Origin: Lysobacteraceae bacterium 2PB | GTDB lineage: Bacteria; Pseudomonadota; Gammaproteobacteria; Xanthomonadales; Xanthomonadaceae | Assembly: GCA_005502915.1 (NCBI GenBank) | Contig: SCMT01000003.1 | Coordinates: 1 to 64,000, forward strand | Length of the DNA: 64,000 bases | Direction of reading: 5' to 3' | Shown here: positions 27,885 through 36,582 of the stretch, piece after piece | Position numbering within the stretch: position 1 is the stretch's first letter | Layout of the letters: each line of letters starts with the position of its first letter | Translations under genes and position numbers: made by a program | Notes under the pieces: model-generated | Told to the model about the DNA's origin: nothing | Databases searched by the model: none | What the model saw: the letters and a program-made list of their open reading frames with translations, nothing else

Positions 27885-28940
27885 TCAGACCACCACGAAC
27901 CCGGCCGGGAACGGTTCGTCGTCGTCGATCCAGAGGCGGTTGAAGCCGGTGGTGAAGGCGCTGCCTTCGATCGAGGGCACGATCGCCGGGAATTCGCCCA
28001 GCGTCGTGGCGGCTTCGACGCGGCCGATGAAGCGGCTGCGGATGTAGCTTTCATGCACGTAGGTGTCGCCGACCGACAGCCGGCCGCGCGCGGCCAGCTG
28101 CGCCATCCGCGCCGAGGTGCCGGTGCCGCAGGGGCTGCGATCGATCGCGCGTTCGCCGTAGAACACCGCATTGCGACCATCGGCATCGGGTGCCGACGGC
28201 GCATCGGCCCAGAGCACGTGGCTGACGCCGCGGATGGTCGGATCCAGCGGATGCACCGGTTCCACTCGCTCGCGGACAATGCTGCGGATCGTGCGGCTCA
28301 GTTCGATGATGCGCGCAGCCCCGAGCGCGTCCAGGCCGGCGTAGGCGCCCTGCGGTTCGACGATGGCGTAGTAGTTGCCGCCGTAGGCCACATCGAGGGT
28401 GAGGTCGCCGAAGCCCGGGACCTCGATGACGAGGTCCCGGATCGCCAGATAGCTCGGCACGTTGCGGATCTTCACCGAACGGACGCGGCCGGCGTCCACC
28501 GTGTAGTCGATCCGTATCGTGCCGGCCGGCACTTCGACGATGAGCTGGCCGGGCGTTTTCGGCACGATGTGCCCGTGTTCCAGACCGAAGGTGACCAGAC
28601 CGATGGTGCCGTGCCCGCACATCGGCAGGCACCCGCTGGTCTCGATGAACAGGATGCCGACATCGGCCTCCGGCGACTGCGGCGGGTAGAAGAACCCGCC
28701 GGACATCATGTCGTGGCCGCGCGGCTCGAACATCAGGCCGGTGCGGATCCAGTCGTATTCGGCGAGGAACTGCTGGCGCCGTTCGCTCATGCTGCCGGGT
28801 CGCAGCGACGGTTTGCCTTCGACCACCAGGCGCACCGGGTTGCCGGCGGTGTGGCCGTCGATGCACTCGAAGACGTGGCGCTTCCCGCTGTCGACGAGCG
28901 AGAGTGCACCGAGGCCTGCTGCTGCGATGTCACCATCCAT
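27885..28940 (-). CDS. lhpA: 4-hydroxyproline 2-epimerase
   Basis: A 351-residue member of the proline racemase family. Both catalytic cysteines are present, C108 in MCGHG and C271 in SPCGTGTS, so it is an epimerase/racemase rather than a trans-3-hydroxyproline dehydratase, which has Thr in place of the first. It converts trans-4-hydroxy-L-proline to the cis-D form. GGAGA precedes the ATG at 28940 with 8 bases between. It lies 14 bases after the deaminase gene, and the next enzyme, a D-hydroxyproline dehydrogenase, diverges from that operon. Confidence 0.88.
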   Translation of the reverse strand: MDGDIAAAGLGALSLVDSGKRHVFECIDGHTAGNPVRLVVEGKPSLRPGSMSERRQQFLAEYDWIRTGLMFEPRGHDMMSGGFFYPPQSPEADVGILFIETSGCLPMCGHGTIGLVTFGLEHGHIVPKTPGQLIVEVPAGTIRIDYTVDAGRVRSVKIRNVPSYLAIRDLVIEVPGFGDLTLDVAYGGNYYAIVEPQGAYAGLDALGAARIIELSRTIRSIVRERVEPVHPLDPTIRGVSHVLWADAPSAPDADGRNAVFYGERAIDRSPCGTGTSARMAQLAARGRLSVGDTYVHESYIRSRFIGRVEAATTLGEFPAIVPSIEGSAFTTGFNRLWIDDDEPFPAGFVVV

Positions 28941-28954
28941 GCGGATGTCTCCGT

Positions 28955-29866
28955 TCAGAGACCGAGAGAGGGCCGCGCCGCTTCTGCGGCTTCGACCAGG
29001 CGGATCACTTCGGCGCGACGCTCGCCCTGCAGCGGCATGCGCGGCATGCGCACGCGCTCGGAGCCGCGGCCCATCACCGCTTCGGCGAGCTTGATCGACT
29101 GCACCAGGTCGTGTTCCGCGTCGAGGTGCAGCAGCGGCATGAACCAGCGGTAGATCCTGAGCGCCGTCGCGAGGTCGCCACGCTGCACCGCGTCCCACAG
29201 CGCGATCGATTCGCGCGGGAACACATTGGTCAGGCCCGACACCCAGCCGCGTGCGCCGAGGACCAGGCCTTCCAGCGCCACGTCGTCGAGGCCGGCGAAG
29301 AGCACGTAGCGGTCGCCGCAGATGTTGTAGAGATCGGTGAAGCGGCGCGGGTCGGGCGCGCTTTCCTTCACCGCGACGATGTTCGGCACGTCGGCGAGAT
29401 TCGCGAGCGTGCGCGCGCCGATGCTCACGCGATAGGCCGGCGGGTTGTTGTAGAGCATCACCGGCAGCGAGGTGCTGGCGGCGACGGCGCGGAAATGCGC
29501 TTCCAGTTCGTGCTCGGCCGGGACGTAGACCATCGCCGGCAGCACCATCAGACCGGTGGCGCCGGCCTTCTCGGCGGCTTCGGCGAAGGCGCAGGCGCGC
29601 GGCGTGGTCAGTTCCGACACCCCGGCGATCACCGGGATCCGTCCGCCCGCGGCTTCGGCGGCCGAGGCGATCACGGCCAGCTTCTCCTCGCGTTCCAGCG
29701 AATTGTTCTCGCCCACCGTGCCGATCACGATCATCCCGTGGACGCCATCGCGGACCAGCGCGTCCTGGACGCGTCGGGTCGCCGGGATGTCCACCGCCAG
29801 GGTTTCGTCGAACTGCGTGGTGGCGGCAGGAATGACGCCGTGCCAGGGGCAGGGAAGCACTTGCAT
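28955..29866 (-). CDS. lhpC: pyrroline-4-hydroxy-2-carboxylate deaminase (DapA family)
   Basis: A 303-residue (beta/alpha)8 lyase of the dihydrodipicolinate synthase superfamily. The Schiff-base lysine is K167 (VAVKESA) and the tyrosine Y139 (LYNNPPAY); GTVGENNSL takes the place of the GTTGE substrate motif. In hydroxyproline pathways this family deaminates and dehydrates 1-pyrroline-4-hydroxy-2-carboxylate to 2-oxoglutarate semialdehyde. GGAG precedes the start by 7 bases. It is the first gene of the minus-strand operon and faces the palindromic operator. Activity is assigned from context. Confidence 0.85.
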   Translation of the reverse strand: MQVLPCPWHGVIPAATTQFDETLAVDIPATRRVQDALVRDGVHGMIVIGTVGENNSLEREEKLAVIASAAEAAGGRIPVIAGVSELTTPRACAFAEAAEKAGATGLMVLPAMVYVPAEHELEAHFRAVAASTSLPVMLYNNPPAYRVSIGARTLANLADVPNIVAVKESAPDPRRFTDLYNICGDRYVLFAGLDDVALEGLVLGARGWVSGLTNVFPRESIALWDAVQRGDLATALRIYRWFMPLLHLDAEHDLVQSIKLAEAVMGRGSERVRMPRMPLQGERRAEVIRLVEAAEAARPSLGL

Positions 29867-29884
29867 GTCGATCTCCGAAGGTAT

Positions 29885-29897
29885 GTATATCGTATAC
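29885..29897. promoter_or_regulatory. palindromic operator GTATA-TCG-TATAC
   Basis: A perfect 5-base inverted repeat with a 3-base spacer lies in the 61-base gap between the divergent deaminase and dehydrogenase genes, in the only AT-rich stretch nearby. FCD-type GntR regulators commonly bind short palindromes containing GTATAC. It is the natural site for the regulator at 25.5 kb. Confidence 0.55.
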
Positions 29898-29927
29898 TAA
29901 ATGACATTCAGGCTTCGGGGCAATGGC

Positions 29928-31217
29928 ATGGCGGCAGTGACGGGAGGGCCGGACGGGGCCGGTGAACGCGGCTTGCACGAGGATGCGGGGCGCGTGGTCG
30001 TCGTCGGTGGCGGCGTGGTTGGACTGGCCTGTGCCCTGCGGCTTCGGCTGGCCGGGGTGGATTGCCTGGTCATCGATCCGATGCGCGACGGCGAAGCGGC
30101 GTCCTGGGGCAATGCCGGCCACATCGCGATCGAACAGGTCGCGCCGCTGGCCTCCTGGGGCACGGTCCGTTCGCTGCCGCGTCGCTGGTTCGGTCGCGGC
30201 GGGCCGGTGGACGTGCCGCGCCCCTGGGCGATCGCACCCTGGCTGAGGCGCTTCCTCCGTGCCTGCTCGCCTGCACGGCATGCCGCAGGCCAGCAGGCGC
30301 TGCGCGGCCTGCTCGCCGAGGCCATGCCCGCCTGGCGTCGACTGCTGCAGGACATCGGCCGCCCCGGCCTGCTCCGCGAGTCGGGGCATTGCGTGGTCTG
30401 GGAAACCGCCGACGGCGAGCGTCGCGGCCGGGCCGCGTGGCTGCACGGCGATATCGGCGAGGCCCGCGCGACCCCGCTGACGGACAAGGCCCTGGCCATG
30501 CTGCAGGCCCGGCTGGATCCGCCCCTGCGCGCCGGCCTGCATTTCGAGGGCAGCGCCCAGGTGGCCGACACCGGGCAGCTGATGCGCGACCTGCGCGCGG
30601 CCTTGCTCGACCGGGGCGGGCAGTGGCTGCGCGCGAAAGTCGCCAGGCTGGCGCATGCCGACGGGCATGCCGCGATCCTGCTCGACGATGGCCGCAGGAT
30701 CGAGGCGGATCGCATCCTGATCGCCGCCGGCCCCGGCTCGAAGCGGCTGATGGCGGACCTCGACGAGCACGCCCCGCTGATCGAGGAACGCGGCTACCAC
30801 CTGCAATGGCGCGACCACGACTGGCCGGATCGGCCGCCGGTGGTGTTCGAGGACCGCTCGGTGATCCTGACCCGCTTCGACGGCGGCCTGCGCCTGGCCG
30901 GTTTCGTCGAATTCGTGCCGCCGGGCATGCCGCCGGACGTGCGCAAATGGCAGCGCTTGCGCGCGCACGCCCTCGCGCTGGGGTTGCCGGTGCGCGGCGA
31001 GCCCGAGGCCTGGTGCGGTGCCCGGCCGACCCTGCCGGACTACCTGCCAGCGATCGGCCGCAGCCGCACCGCCGGCAACGTCTGCTATGCCTTCGGCCAC
31101 CAGCACCTCGGCCTGACCCTCGCGGCCGCGACGGCAGACCGCGTCCTGGCGCTGTTCCGCGACCCCGGGGACACCTCGCCCGTTGCGCCCTACGGCCTGC
31201 AGCGTTTCGCCGACTGA
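29928..31217 (+). CDS. lhpB: FAD-dependent D-hydroxyproline dehydrogenase
   Basis: A 429-residue DAO-family flavoprotein. The FAD motif VVVVGGGVVGLACALRLRLAG starts near residue 23, and the C-terminal FAD contact is CYAFGHQHLGLTLAAATA. This family oxidises cis-4-hydroxy-D-proline to the pyrroline carboxylate used by the deaminase. I chose the ATG at 29928; an ATG at 29901 would place the start next to the operator. It diverges from the deaminase and is followed 26 bases later by copL, which is unrelated. D-proline or another D-amino acid is the alternative substrate. Confidence 0.82.
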   Translation: MAAVTGGPDGAGERGLHEDAGRVVVVGGGVVGLACALRLRLAGVDCLVIDPMRDGEAASWGNAGHIAIEQVAPLASWGTVRSLPRRWFGRGGPVDVPRPWAIAPWLRRFLRACSPARHAAGQQALRGLLAEAMPAWRRLLQDIGRPGLLRESGHCVVWETADGERRGRAAWLHGDIGEARATPLTDKALAMLQARLDPPLRAGLHFEGSAQVADTGQLMRDLRAALLDRGGQWLRAKVARLAHADGHAAILLDDGRRIEADRILIAAGPGSKRLMADLDEHAPLIEERGYHLQWRDHDWPDRPPVVFEDRSVILTRFDGGLRLAGFVEFVPPGMPPDVRKWQRLRAHALALGLPVRGEPEAWCGARPTLPDYLPAIGRSRTAGNVCYAFGHQHLGLTLAAATADRVLALFRDPGDTSPVAPYGLQRFAD

Positions 31218-31243
31218 GCCGCGAATGGCGCTATCCTTGCGCC

Positions 31244-31678
31244 ATGTCGCCGCTCGCCATGCTGCTCCGCGTCCTGCTCTGCCTCGCGCTGATCCTCAAT
31301 GGGGCGGTGCCGATGGTGCATGCGGCGATGGACCGGGCGCCTGCGCATGCGATGCCGGCCATGGACCACGCATCGGCCATGGCCATGAAGAATGCGGATG
31401 CCGGGCACGCTGCCGAGACCGGCGGCTGCCATGACGCTGCGCCTGCCGACCCTGCGCCAGTGGTCGAAGCGCCCCAGCCTGCTTCCGCCGACGAAGGCGA
31501 TTGCTGCGACGACGAGAGCGACTGCCGCAGCGCCTGTGCCCAGCACTGTGCCGTGTCGATGCCCGGCATCGCGCGCCTGCATCTGACCCTGGCCCCCGCC
31601 GCCGGCCCGCTGCCGATCACGGTGGCCGCGCAGCCCGACCCGCGCCTGCGCGATCGCATCCGACCTCCCATCGCCTGA
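31244..31678 (+). CDS. copL: CopL-family copper-responsive leader protein
   Basis: A 144-residue protein resembling CopL of Xanthomonas, which lies before copA and is needed for copper induction there. It has a hydrophobic export signal (AMLLRVLLCLALILNGAVP), a Met/His-rich segment (HAMPAMDHASAMAM) and a cysteine cluster GDCCDDESDCRSACAQHC near residues 89-106, all suited to binding copper. It precedes copA by 70 bases in the same direction. How CopL acts is not settled for the family. Confidence 0.8.
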   Translation: MSPLAMLLRVLLCLALILNGAVPMVHAAMDRAPAHAMPAMDHASAMAMKNADAGHAAETGGCHDAAPADPAPVVEAPQPASADEGDCCDDESDCRSACAQHCAVSMPGIARLHLTLAPAAGPLPITVAAQPDPRLRDRIRPPIA

Positions 31679-31748
31679 TTCCCCAGCAAACGCCACGACC
31701 CTCGCGTCGATCGATCGACGCGCCATCGTCATTGCTCCGGAGTCTTCC

Positions 31749-33563
31749 ATGTCCTTCGATCCGTCCGGCCCCGGGCCGGTTCTTCCGCGCCGCCGCTTCG
31801 TGCAGGGGCTGGCGCTCGGCGGCGTCGCCGCCGGTCTCGGCCTGCACGCCCGCCCGCTCTGGGCCCTGAAATCCCCCGGCCAGCCGGAAATCCTCTCCGG
31901 CACCGAATTCGACCTCGTCATCGGCGAAACGCCGGTCAACATCACCGGCCGCACCCGGCCCGGCGTCACCGTCAACGGCCTGCTGCCGGCACCGGTGCTG
32001 CGCTGGCGCGAGGGCGACACGGTCAACGTCCGCGTCACCAACGCGCTGCCGCGCGGCTCCGTGCACGGCACCGACACCTCGATCCACTGGCACGGCATCC
32101 TGCTGCCGGCCGACATGGACGGCGTGCCGGGCATGAGTTTCGACGGCATCGCGCCGGGCGAGACCTGGCACTACCGCTTCACCCTGCGCCAGGGCGGCAC
32201 CTACTGGTACCACAGCCACTCCGGCTTCCAGGAGCAGGCGGGCCTGTACGGCGCGCTGATCGTCGATCCGGCCGAGCCCGAGCCCTTCGCCTACGACCGC
32301 GACTACGTGGTGATCCTGTCGGACTGGACCGACATGGCCCCGGCCGCGCTGTTCCGTCGCATGAAGAAGATGGCGATGCACGACAACACCTACCAGCGCA
32401 CCGTCACCGATTTCCTGCGCGACGCCAAGCGCGATGGCCTGAAGGCCACGCTGGCCGACCGCCGCGCCTGGGGCACGATGCGGATGACGCCGACTGATCT
32501 GTCGGACGTGAATGCGCACACCTACACCTACCTGATGAACGGCACGACCTCGCTGGGCAACTGGACCGGGCTGTTCCGCAGCGGCGAGAAGATCCGCCTG
32601 CGCTTCATCAACGCCGGGGCGATGACCTATTTCGACGTGCGCATCCCGGGCCTGAAGCTGCGAGTCGTCGCGGCGGACGGCCAGTATGTGCATCCGGTGA
32701 GCGTCGACGAATTCCGCATCGCGCCGGCCGAGACCTACGACATCATCGTCGAGCCGAGCGGGCAGGACGCCTTCACCATCTTCGCCCAGGACATGGGCCG
32801 CACCGGCTACGTCAGCGGCACGCTGGCGGTGCGCGAAGGCCTGCGTGCGCCGGTGCCGGATGTCGATCCGCGCCCGCTGCTCACCATGGACGACATGGGT
32901 CACGGCGGCATGGGTCACGGTGGCATGGACCACTCGGCGCATGGCGGCGGCAAGCCTGCCGCGGCACCGTCGAAACTCATGGAGGGCGGCTGCGGCGCGC
33001 ACATGGGCCATGCAGGCATGAACCACGGCAGCGGCGGCATGCAGGCGCATCCCGAGAGCGAGCGCGGCAACCCGCTGGTCGACATGCAGACGATGATGCC
33101 GGTGCCGAAGCTCGACGACCCGGGCATCGGCCTGCGCGACAACGGCCGCGACGTGCTGCGCTACGCGATGCTGCGCAGCCTGTTCGAGGATCCCGATGGT
33201 CGCGAACCCGGGCGCACGATCGAACTGCACCTGACCGGGCACATGGAGAAGTTCGCCTGGAGCTTCGATGGGATGAAGTTCGACGATGCCGAGCCGCTGC
33301 GCCTGAACTACGGCGAGCGCATGCGCATCACCCTGGTCAACGACACGATGATGACGCACCCGATCCACCTGCATGGCCTGTGGAGCGACCTGGAAGACGA
33401 GCAGGGCGAATTCCTGGTGCGCAAGCACACCGTCGACATGCCGCCGGGCAGCAAGCGCAGCTATCGCGTACGCGCCGATGCGCTGGGCCGCTGGGCCTAT
33501 CACTGCCACCTGCTGTACCACATGGAGTCGGGCATGATGCGCGAAGTGCGGGTGGTCGAATGA
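31749..33563 (+). CDS. copA: copper-resistance multicopper oxidase
   Basis: A 604-residue three-domain multicopper oxidase of the PcoA/CopA type. A twin-arginine signal (RRRFVQG) exports it folded. Copper ligands are in HWHG, HSH, HPIHLHG and the C-terminal HCHLLYHMESGM. Between domains lies a Met/His-rich stretch (MGHGGMGHGGMDHSAHGG) that likely stores or delivers Cu(I). GGAG precedes the start by 7 bases. The stop overlaps the copB start as ATGA. The family detoxifies periplasmic copper by oxidation and binding. Confidence 0.95.
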   Translation: MSFDPSGPGPVLPRRRFVQGLALGGVAAGLGLHARPLWALKSPGQPEILSGTEFDLVIGETPVNITGRTRPGVTVNGLLPAPVLRWREGDTVNVRVTNALPRGSVHGTDTSIHWHGILLPADMDGVPGMSFDGIAPGETWHYRFTLRQGGTYWYHSHSGFQEQAGLYGALIVDPAEPEPFAYDRDYVVILSDWTDMAPAALFRRMKKMAMHDNTYQRTVTDFLRDAKRDGLKATLADRRAWGTMRMTPTDLSDVNAHTYTYLMNGTTSLGNWTGLFRSGEKIRLRFINAGAMTYFDVRIPGLKLRVVAADGQYVHPVSVDEFRIAPAETYDIIVEPSGQDAFTIFAQDMGRTGYVSGTLAVREGLRAPVPDVDPRPLLTMDDMGHGGMGHGGMDHSAHGGGKPAAAPSKLMEGGCGAHMGHAGMNHGSGGMQAHPESERGNPLVDMQTMMPVPKLDDPGIGLRDNGRDVLRYAMLRSLFEDPDGREPGRTIELHLTGHMEKFAWSFDGMKFDDAEPLRLNYGERMRITLVNDTMMTHPIHLHGLWSDLEDEQGEFLVRKHTVDMPPGSKRSYRVRADALGRWAYHCHLLYHMESGMMREVRVVE

Positions 33564-34714
33564 AGCGCATCACCGCACCCACCATGACGCGTCCGTCAGC
33601 GAAGCTCGGTGCGCTCGCGCTTGCCATGCTGCCGTTCGTGCCGCTGCACGACGTCCTGGCGCAGTCCCACGACGCCCACGACCGGCACGGACACGGCCAT
33701 CAGGCGCACCAGGCCCCTGCGGCGAAACCCGCTGCGCCCTCGAAGACGCCTGCGCCGGCCGCTGCTGATCGCACGGCGAGCGATCATTCGACGATGGATC
33801 ATTCGGGCATGGACCACTCGAAGATGGATCATTCCCAGATGGACCACTCGACCATGGATCACTCGACCATGGACCATTCGAAAATGGACCACTCGGGCAT
33901 GGATCACTCGACCATGGACCATTCGAAAATGGACCACTCGGGCATGGATCACTCGACGATGGATCATTCGAAGATGGGACATGCGCAGCCCGGCGCATCG
34001 CAGCCGAAGACGCCCATTCCGCCGATCACCGATGCCGATCGCGCGGCGGCGAACCGCCCCCTGCATCACACGATGTCGCACGGCAGCAGCCTCCACCAGT
34101 TCTACCGGCTCGACCGGCTCGAAACCTGGGACGCCGACCACGGCACCGGATTGCACTGGGAAGCGGAGGCCTGGATCGGCACCGACACCGATCGTCTCTG
34201 GTTGCGCAGTGCGGGCGAGCGCGAGGACGGCGGCACGCATGCCGCGGATCTCGAAGTGCTCTACGGTCGCAGCATCTCGGCCTGGTGGGACGTGGTGGCG
34301 GGCGTGCGCCACGACTTCAAGCCGGGCGACAGCCGCAGCTTCGCCGCGGTCGGCGTGATGGGGCTGGCGCCGCAGAAATTCGAGGTCGAAGCCACGTTCT
34401 ATGCGGGCGAGGGCGGGCAGACCGCGTTCGTCGTCGAAGCCGAACGCGAACTGCTGCTCACCAACCGACTCGTGCTGCAGCCGGTCGTGGAAGCCGAGTT
34501 CCATGGCAAGACCGAGCGTGAGCGCGGCATCGGCAGTGGCCTGGGCAGCATCGAGGCTGGCCTGCGCCTGCGCTACGAGATCACCCGCCGCTTCGCGCCG
34601 TATGTCGGCATCGTCCACGAGCGCAGCTTCGGCAGGACCGCCGACCTGCAGCGCGAGGAAGGCGAGGGCACCGAGGAAACGAAAGCCGTGATCGGCGTGC
34701 GCGTCTGGTTCTGA
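33560..34714 (+). CDS. copB: copper-resistance outer-membrane protein
   Basis: A 384-residue CopB/PcoB-type protein. A signal peptide (SAKLGALALAMLPFVPLHDVLA) is followed by a His-rich part and 13 tandem DHSxM pentapeptides at residues 75-139. The C-terminal two-thirds is the CopB beta-barrel domain, with HHTMSHGSSLHQF, ISAWWDVVAGVRHDFKPG and a terminal aromatic VRVWF as in outer-membrane proteins. It is translationally coupled to copA. An internal ATG at 33584 is a possible start. Repeat number is likely to vary between strains. Confidence 0.92.
   Translation: MKRITAPTMTRPSAKLGALALAMLPFVPLHDVLAQSHDAHDRHGHGHQAHQAPAAKPAAPSKTPAPAAADRTASDHSTMDHSGMDHSKMDHSQMDHSTMDHSTMDHSKMDHSGMDHSTMDHSKMDHSGMDHSTMDHSKMGHAQPGASQPKTPIPPITDADRAAANRPLHHTMSHGSSLHQFYRLDRLETWDADHGTGLHWEAEAWIGTDTDRLWLRSAGEREDGGTHAADLEVLYGRSISAWWDVVAGVRHDFKPGDSRSFAAVGVMGLAPQKFEVEATFYAGEGGQTAFVVEAERELLLTNRLVLQPVVEAEFHGKTERERGIGSGLGSIEAGLRLRYEITRRFAPYVGIVHERSFGRTADLQREEGEGTEETKAVIGVRVWF
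33782..33976 (+). repeat. thirteen 15-bp repeats encoding DHSxM
   Basis: Thirteen in-frame 15-base units encode D-H-S-(T/G/K/Q)-M. The Asp, His, Ser and Met codons are nearly constant while the fourth codon varies. A higher-order block (K-G-T, units of three) repeats, pointing to expansion by slippage or unequal crossing-over. Each unit offers a His and a Met for copper. Confidence 0.9.
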
Positions 34715-34796
34715 TGCGGGCACGGCAATGGCCACGACACGCGATCACGACATGCGATCACGAATCAGGAAACACACATCGATGAGGACACGAAGG

Positions 34797-35294
34797 ATGA
34801 AGACAACCACGACACTGCTGGCGCTTCTCGGCCTGGTGCCCGTGCTGGCGCTGGCCCAGGCGGCACCGCAGAAGCCCGTCGCGCCCGCGAAACCCGGCGG
34901 CCTGATCGCCGCGCTGCCGACGATGGTGGTCTACAAGACCCCGTCCTGCGGCTGCTGCAAGGTCTGGATCAAGCACATGGAGCAGGCGGGCTTCAAGGTA
35001 CAGACGCGCGACCTGACCGACCTCGGCCCGGTCAAGGAACGCCTGGGCGTGCCCTACGGCAAGGGCTCCTGCCACACGGCGGAGGTCGGCGGCTATTTCG
35101 TCGAGGGCCATGTGCCCGCCGTCGACGTGAAGCGCATGCTCGCCGAGAAGCCTGCGGCGCGCGGCCTGACCGTGCCGGGCATGCCGCTGGGTTCGCCGGG
35201 CATGGAAGTGCCCGACGGCACGGTGGAACCCTATGCCGTGGAACTGGTCGGGCGCGACGGCAAGACCCGCGTCTTCAGCCGTCACGGCAAGTGA
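34797..35294 (+). CDS. DUF411 metal-binding exported protein
   Basis: A 165-residue DUF411 protein with a signal peptide (TLLALLGLVPVLALA). The thioredoxin-like core carries PSCGCCKVWIKHM and SCHTAEVGGYFVEGHVPA, the two motifs that define the family; the cysteines are likely metal ligands. I chose the ATG at 34797 because GAGG lies 9 bases upstream; an ATG at 34782 is possible. Proteins of this family accompany copper and silver resistance genes, fitting its place after copB. A strong hairpin follows. Confidence 0.82.
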   Translation: MKTTTTLLALLGLVPVLALAQAAPQKPVAPAKPGGLIAALPTMVVYKTPSCGCCKVWIKHMEQAGFKVQTRDLTDLGPVKERLGVPYGKGSCHTAEVGGYFVEGHVPAVDVKRMLAEKPAARGLTVPGMPLGSPGMEVPDGTVEPYAVELVGRDGKTRVFSRHGK

Positions 35295-35311
35295 GCGGAT
35301 GACTTCCGGAT

Positions 35312-35340
35312 GACCGGCCGGGCGCGATGCCCGGCCGGTC
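35312..35340. terminator. bidirectional hairpin between DUF411 gene and arsJ
   Basis: A perfect 12-bp stem GACCGGCCGGGC / GCCCGGCCGGTC with a GCGAT loop occupies the 49-base gap between two convergent genes. No T-run follows on either side, but stem strength and location support a shared terminator. Confidence 0.6.
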
Positions 35341-35343
35341 GGG

Positions 35344-36573
35344 TCACGTCGCCGATGCGATGGTCTTGTGGCGCGGCAGCGCGAGCGAGATGAGCGCTGC
35401 CGCAGCGACGAACGCGGCCGAGATCGCGAGGCAGGCGCCGATGCCTGCGGCCTGGAAGACCCAGCCCGACAGCACCGTGCCGATCAGCCGGCCCAGCGCG
35501 TTGGCCATGTAGTAGAAGCCGACGTCCAGCGACACGCCGTCCTCGCTGGCGTAGCTGACGATCAGGTAGCTGTGCAGCGAGGAGTTGATCGCGAACAGCA
35601 CGCCGAACGCGACCAGTCCCGCCACCAGCACGGTCTGCGCGTCCTGCCCGCGCGCCAGCAGCAGCGCCATCGCGGCGGGGATTGCGGTGAGTCCCATCGC
35701 CCACAGGCAGGCGACCCGGCCATCCGGCGGCGTGCCCTTGCGACGACCGGTGAAATACGGCGCAAGCGACTGCACGATGCCGTAGCCGATGATCCACGCG
35801 GCCATGAAACCGCCGATCCGCCAGAAATCCCAGCCCAGCGTCGTCGACAGGAAGACGGGCAGGGCGACGACGAACCACACGTCTCGCGCGCCGAACAGGA
35901 ACAGTCGCGCTGCGGAGAGCAGGTTGATCGCCCGGCTCTTGGACAGGATCTCGCGGAATTTCGGCTTGGCCTGGGCCTTGCCGAGATCGCGCTTGAGCAG
36001 GACCATGCTCGCCAGCCACACCAGCAGCAGCGCGCCGGCCATGATCGCCACCGCCTGCGTGAAGCCCACTGCCGTCAGCAGCGCGCCGCCGAGGAAGAAG
36101 CCGATGCCCTTGAGCGCGTTCTTCGAGCCGGTCAGCGCCGCCACCCAGCGGAACAGCGTGCCTTGCCGATCGCCGGGTACGAGCAGCTTGATGCTGCTCT
36201 TGGCGCTCATCTTGTTGAGATCCTTGGCCATGCCCGACAGCGCCTGCGCCGACATCACCCAGGGCACGGTCAGCCACGCGGCGGGCACGACCAGCATCGA
36301 CAGCGCGACGACTTGCATCGCCAGCCCGATGTTCATGGTCCGGTTGAGCCCGATCCGCGCCCCCAGCCAGCCGCCGATGAGGTTGGTGACGACGCCGAAG
36401 ATCTCGTAGAACAGGAACAGCAGCGCCACCTGCAGCGGGCTGTAGCCGAGCGAGTGGAAGTGCAGCACCACCAGCATGCGCAGCGCGCCGTCGGTCAGGG
36501 TGAAGGCCCAGTAGTTGCCGGTGATCAGCAGGTACTGGCGGACATCGGGCGACAGGCGCGACAGCATGCTCAT
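35344..36573 (-). CDS. arsJ: organoarsenical efflux MFS transporter
   Basis: A 409-residue major facilitator with about twelve hydrophobic segments. The N-terminus RQYLLITGNYWAFTLTDGALRM and the motif MSAKSSIKLLVPGD are ArsJ signatures. ArsJ exports 1-arseno-3-phosphoglycerate, the unstable product formed when GAPDH uses arsenate in place of phosphate; the partner GAPDH gene ends 10 bases upstream. The pair gives arsenate resistance without reduction, alongside arsC. Confidence 0.92.
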   Translation of the reverse strand: MSMLSRLSPDVRQYLLITGNYWAFTLTDGALRMLVVLHFHSLGYSPLQVALLFLFYEIFGVVTNLIGGWLGARIGLNRTMNIGLAMQVVALSMLVVPAAWLTVPWVMSAQALSGMAKDLNKMSAKSSIKLLVPGDRQGTLFRWVAALTGSKNALKGIGFFLGGALLTAVGFTQAVAIMAGALLLVWLASMVLLKRDLGKAQAKPKFREILSKSRAINLLSAARLFLFGARDVWFVVALPVFLSTTLGWDFWRIGGFMAAWIIGYGIVQSLAPYFTGRRKGTPPDGRVACLWAMGLTAIPAAMALLLARGQDAQTVLVAGLVAFGVLFAINSSLHSYLIVSYASEDGVSLDVGFYYMANALGRLIGTVLSGWVFQAAGIGACLAISAAFVAAAALISLALPRHKTIASAT

Positions 36574-36582
36574 CGCCTGGCC

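Noticed and set aside
27885-28940. trans-3-hydroxyproline dehydratase
   Set aside because: The dehydratase has Thr in place of one catalytic cysteine; here both cysteines are present.
27885-31106. A 1073-codon minus-strand frame running from the epimerase back through the deaminase and dehydrogenase region
   Set aside because: Only the last 351 codons match a protein family and have a ribosome site (ATG 28940); the rest is the shadow of two real genes.
33782-33976. Possible intergenic tandem repeat
   Set aside because: It lies inside copB, is in frame and encodes a metal-binding pentapeptide.
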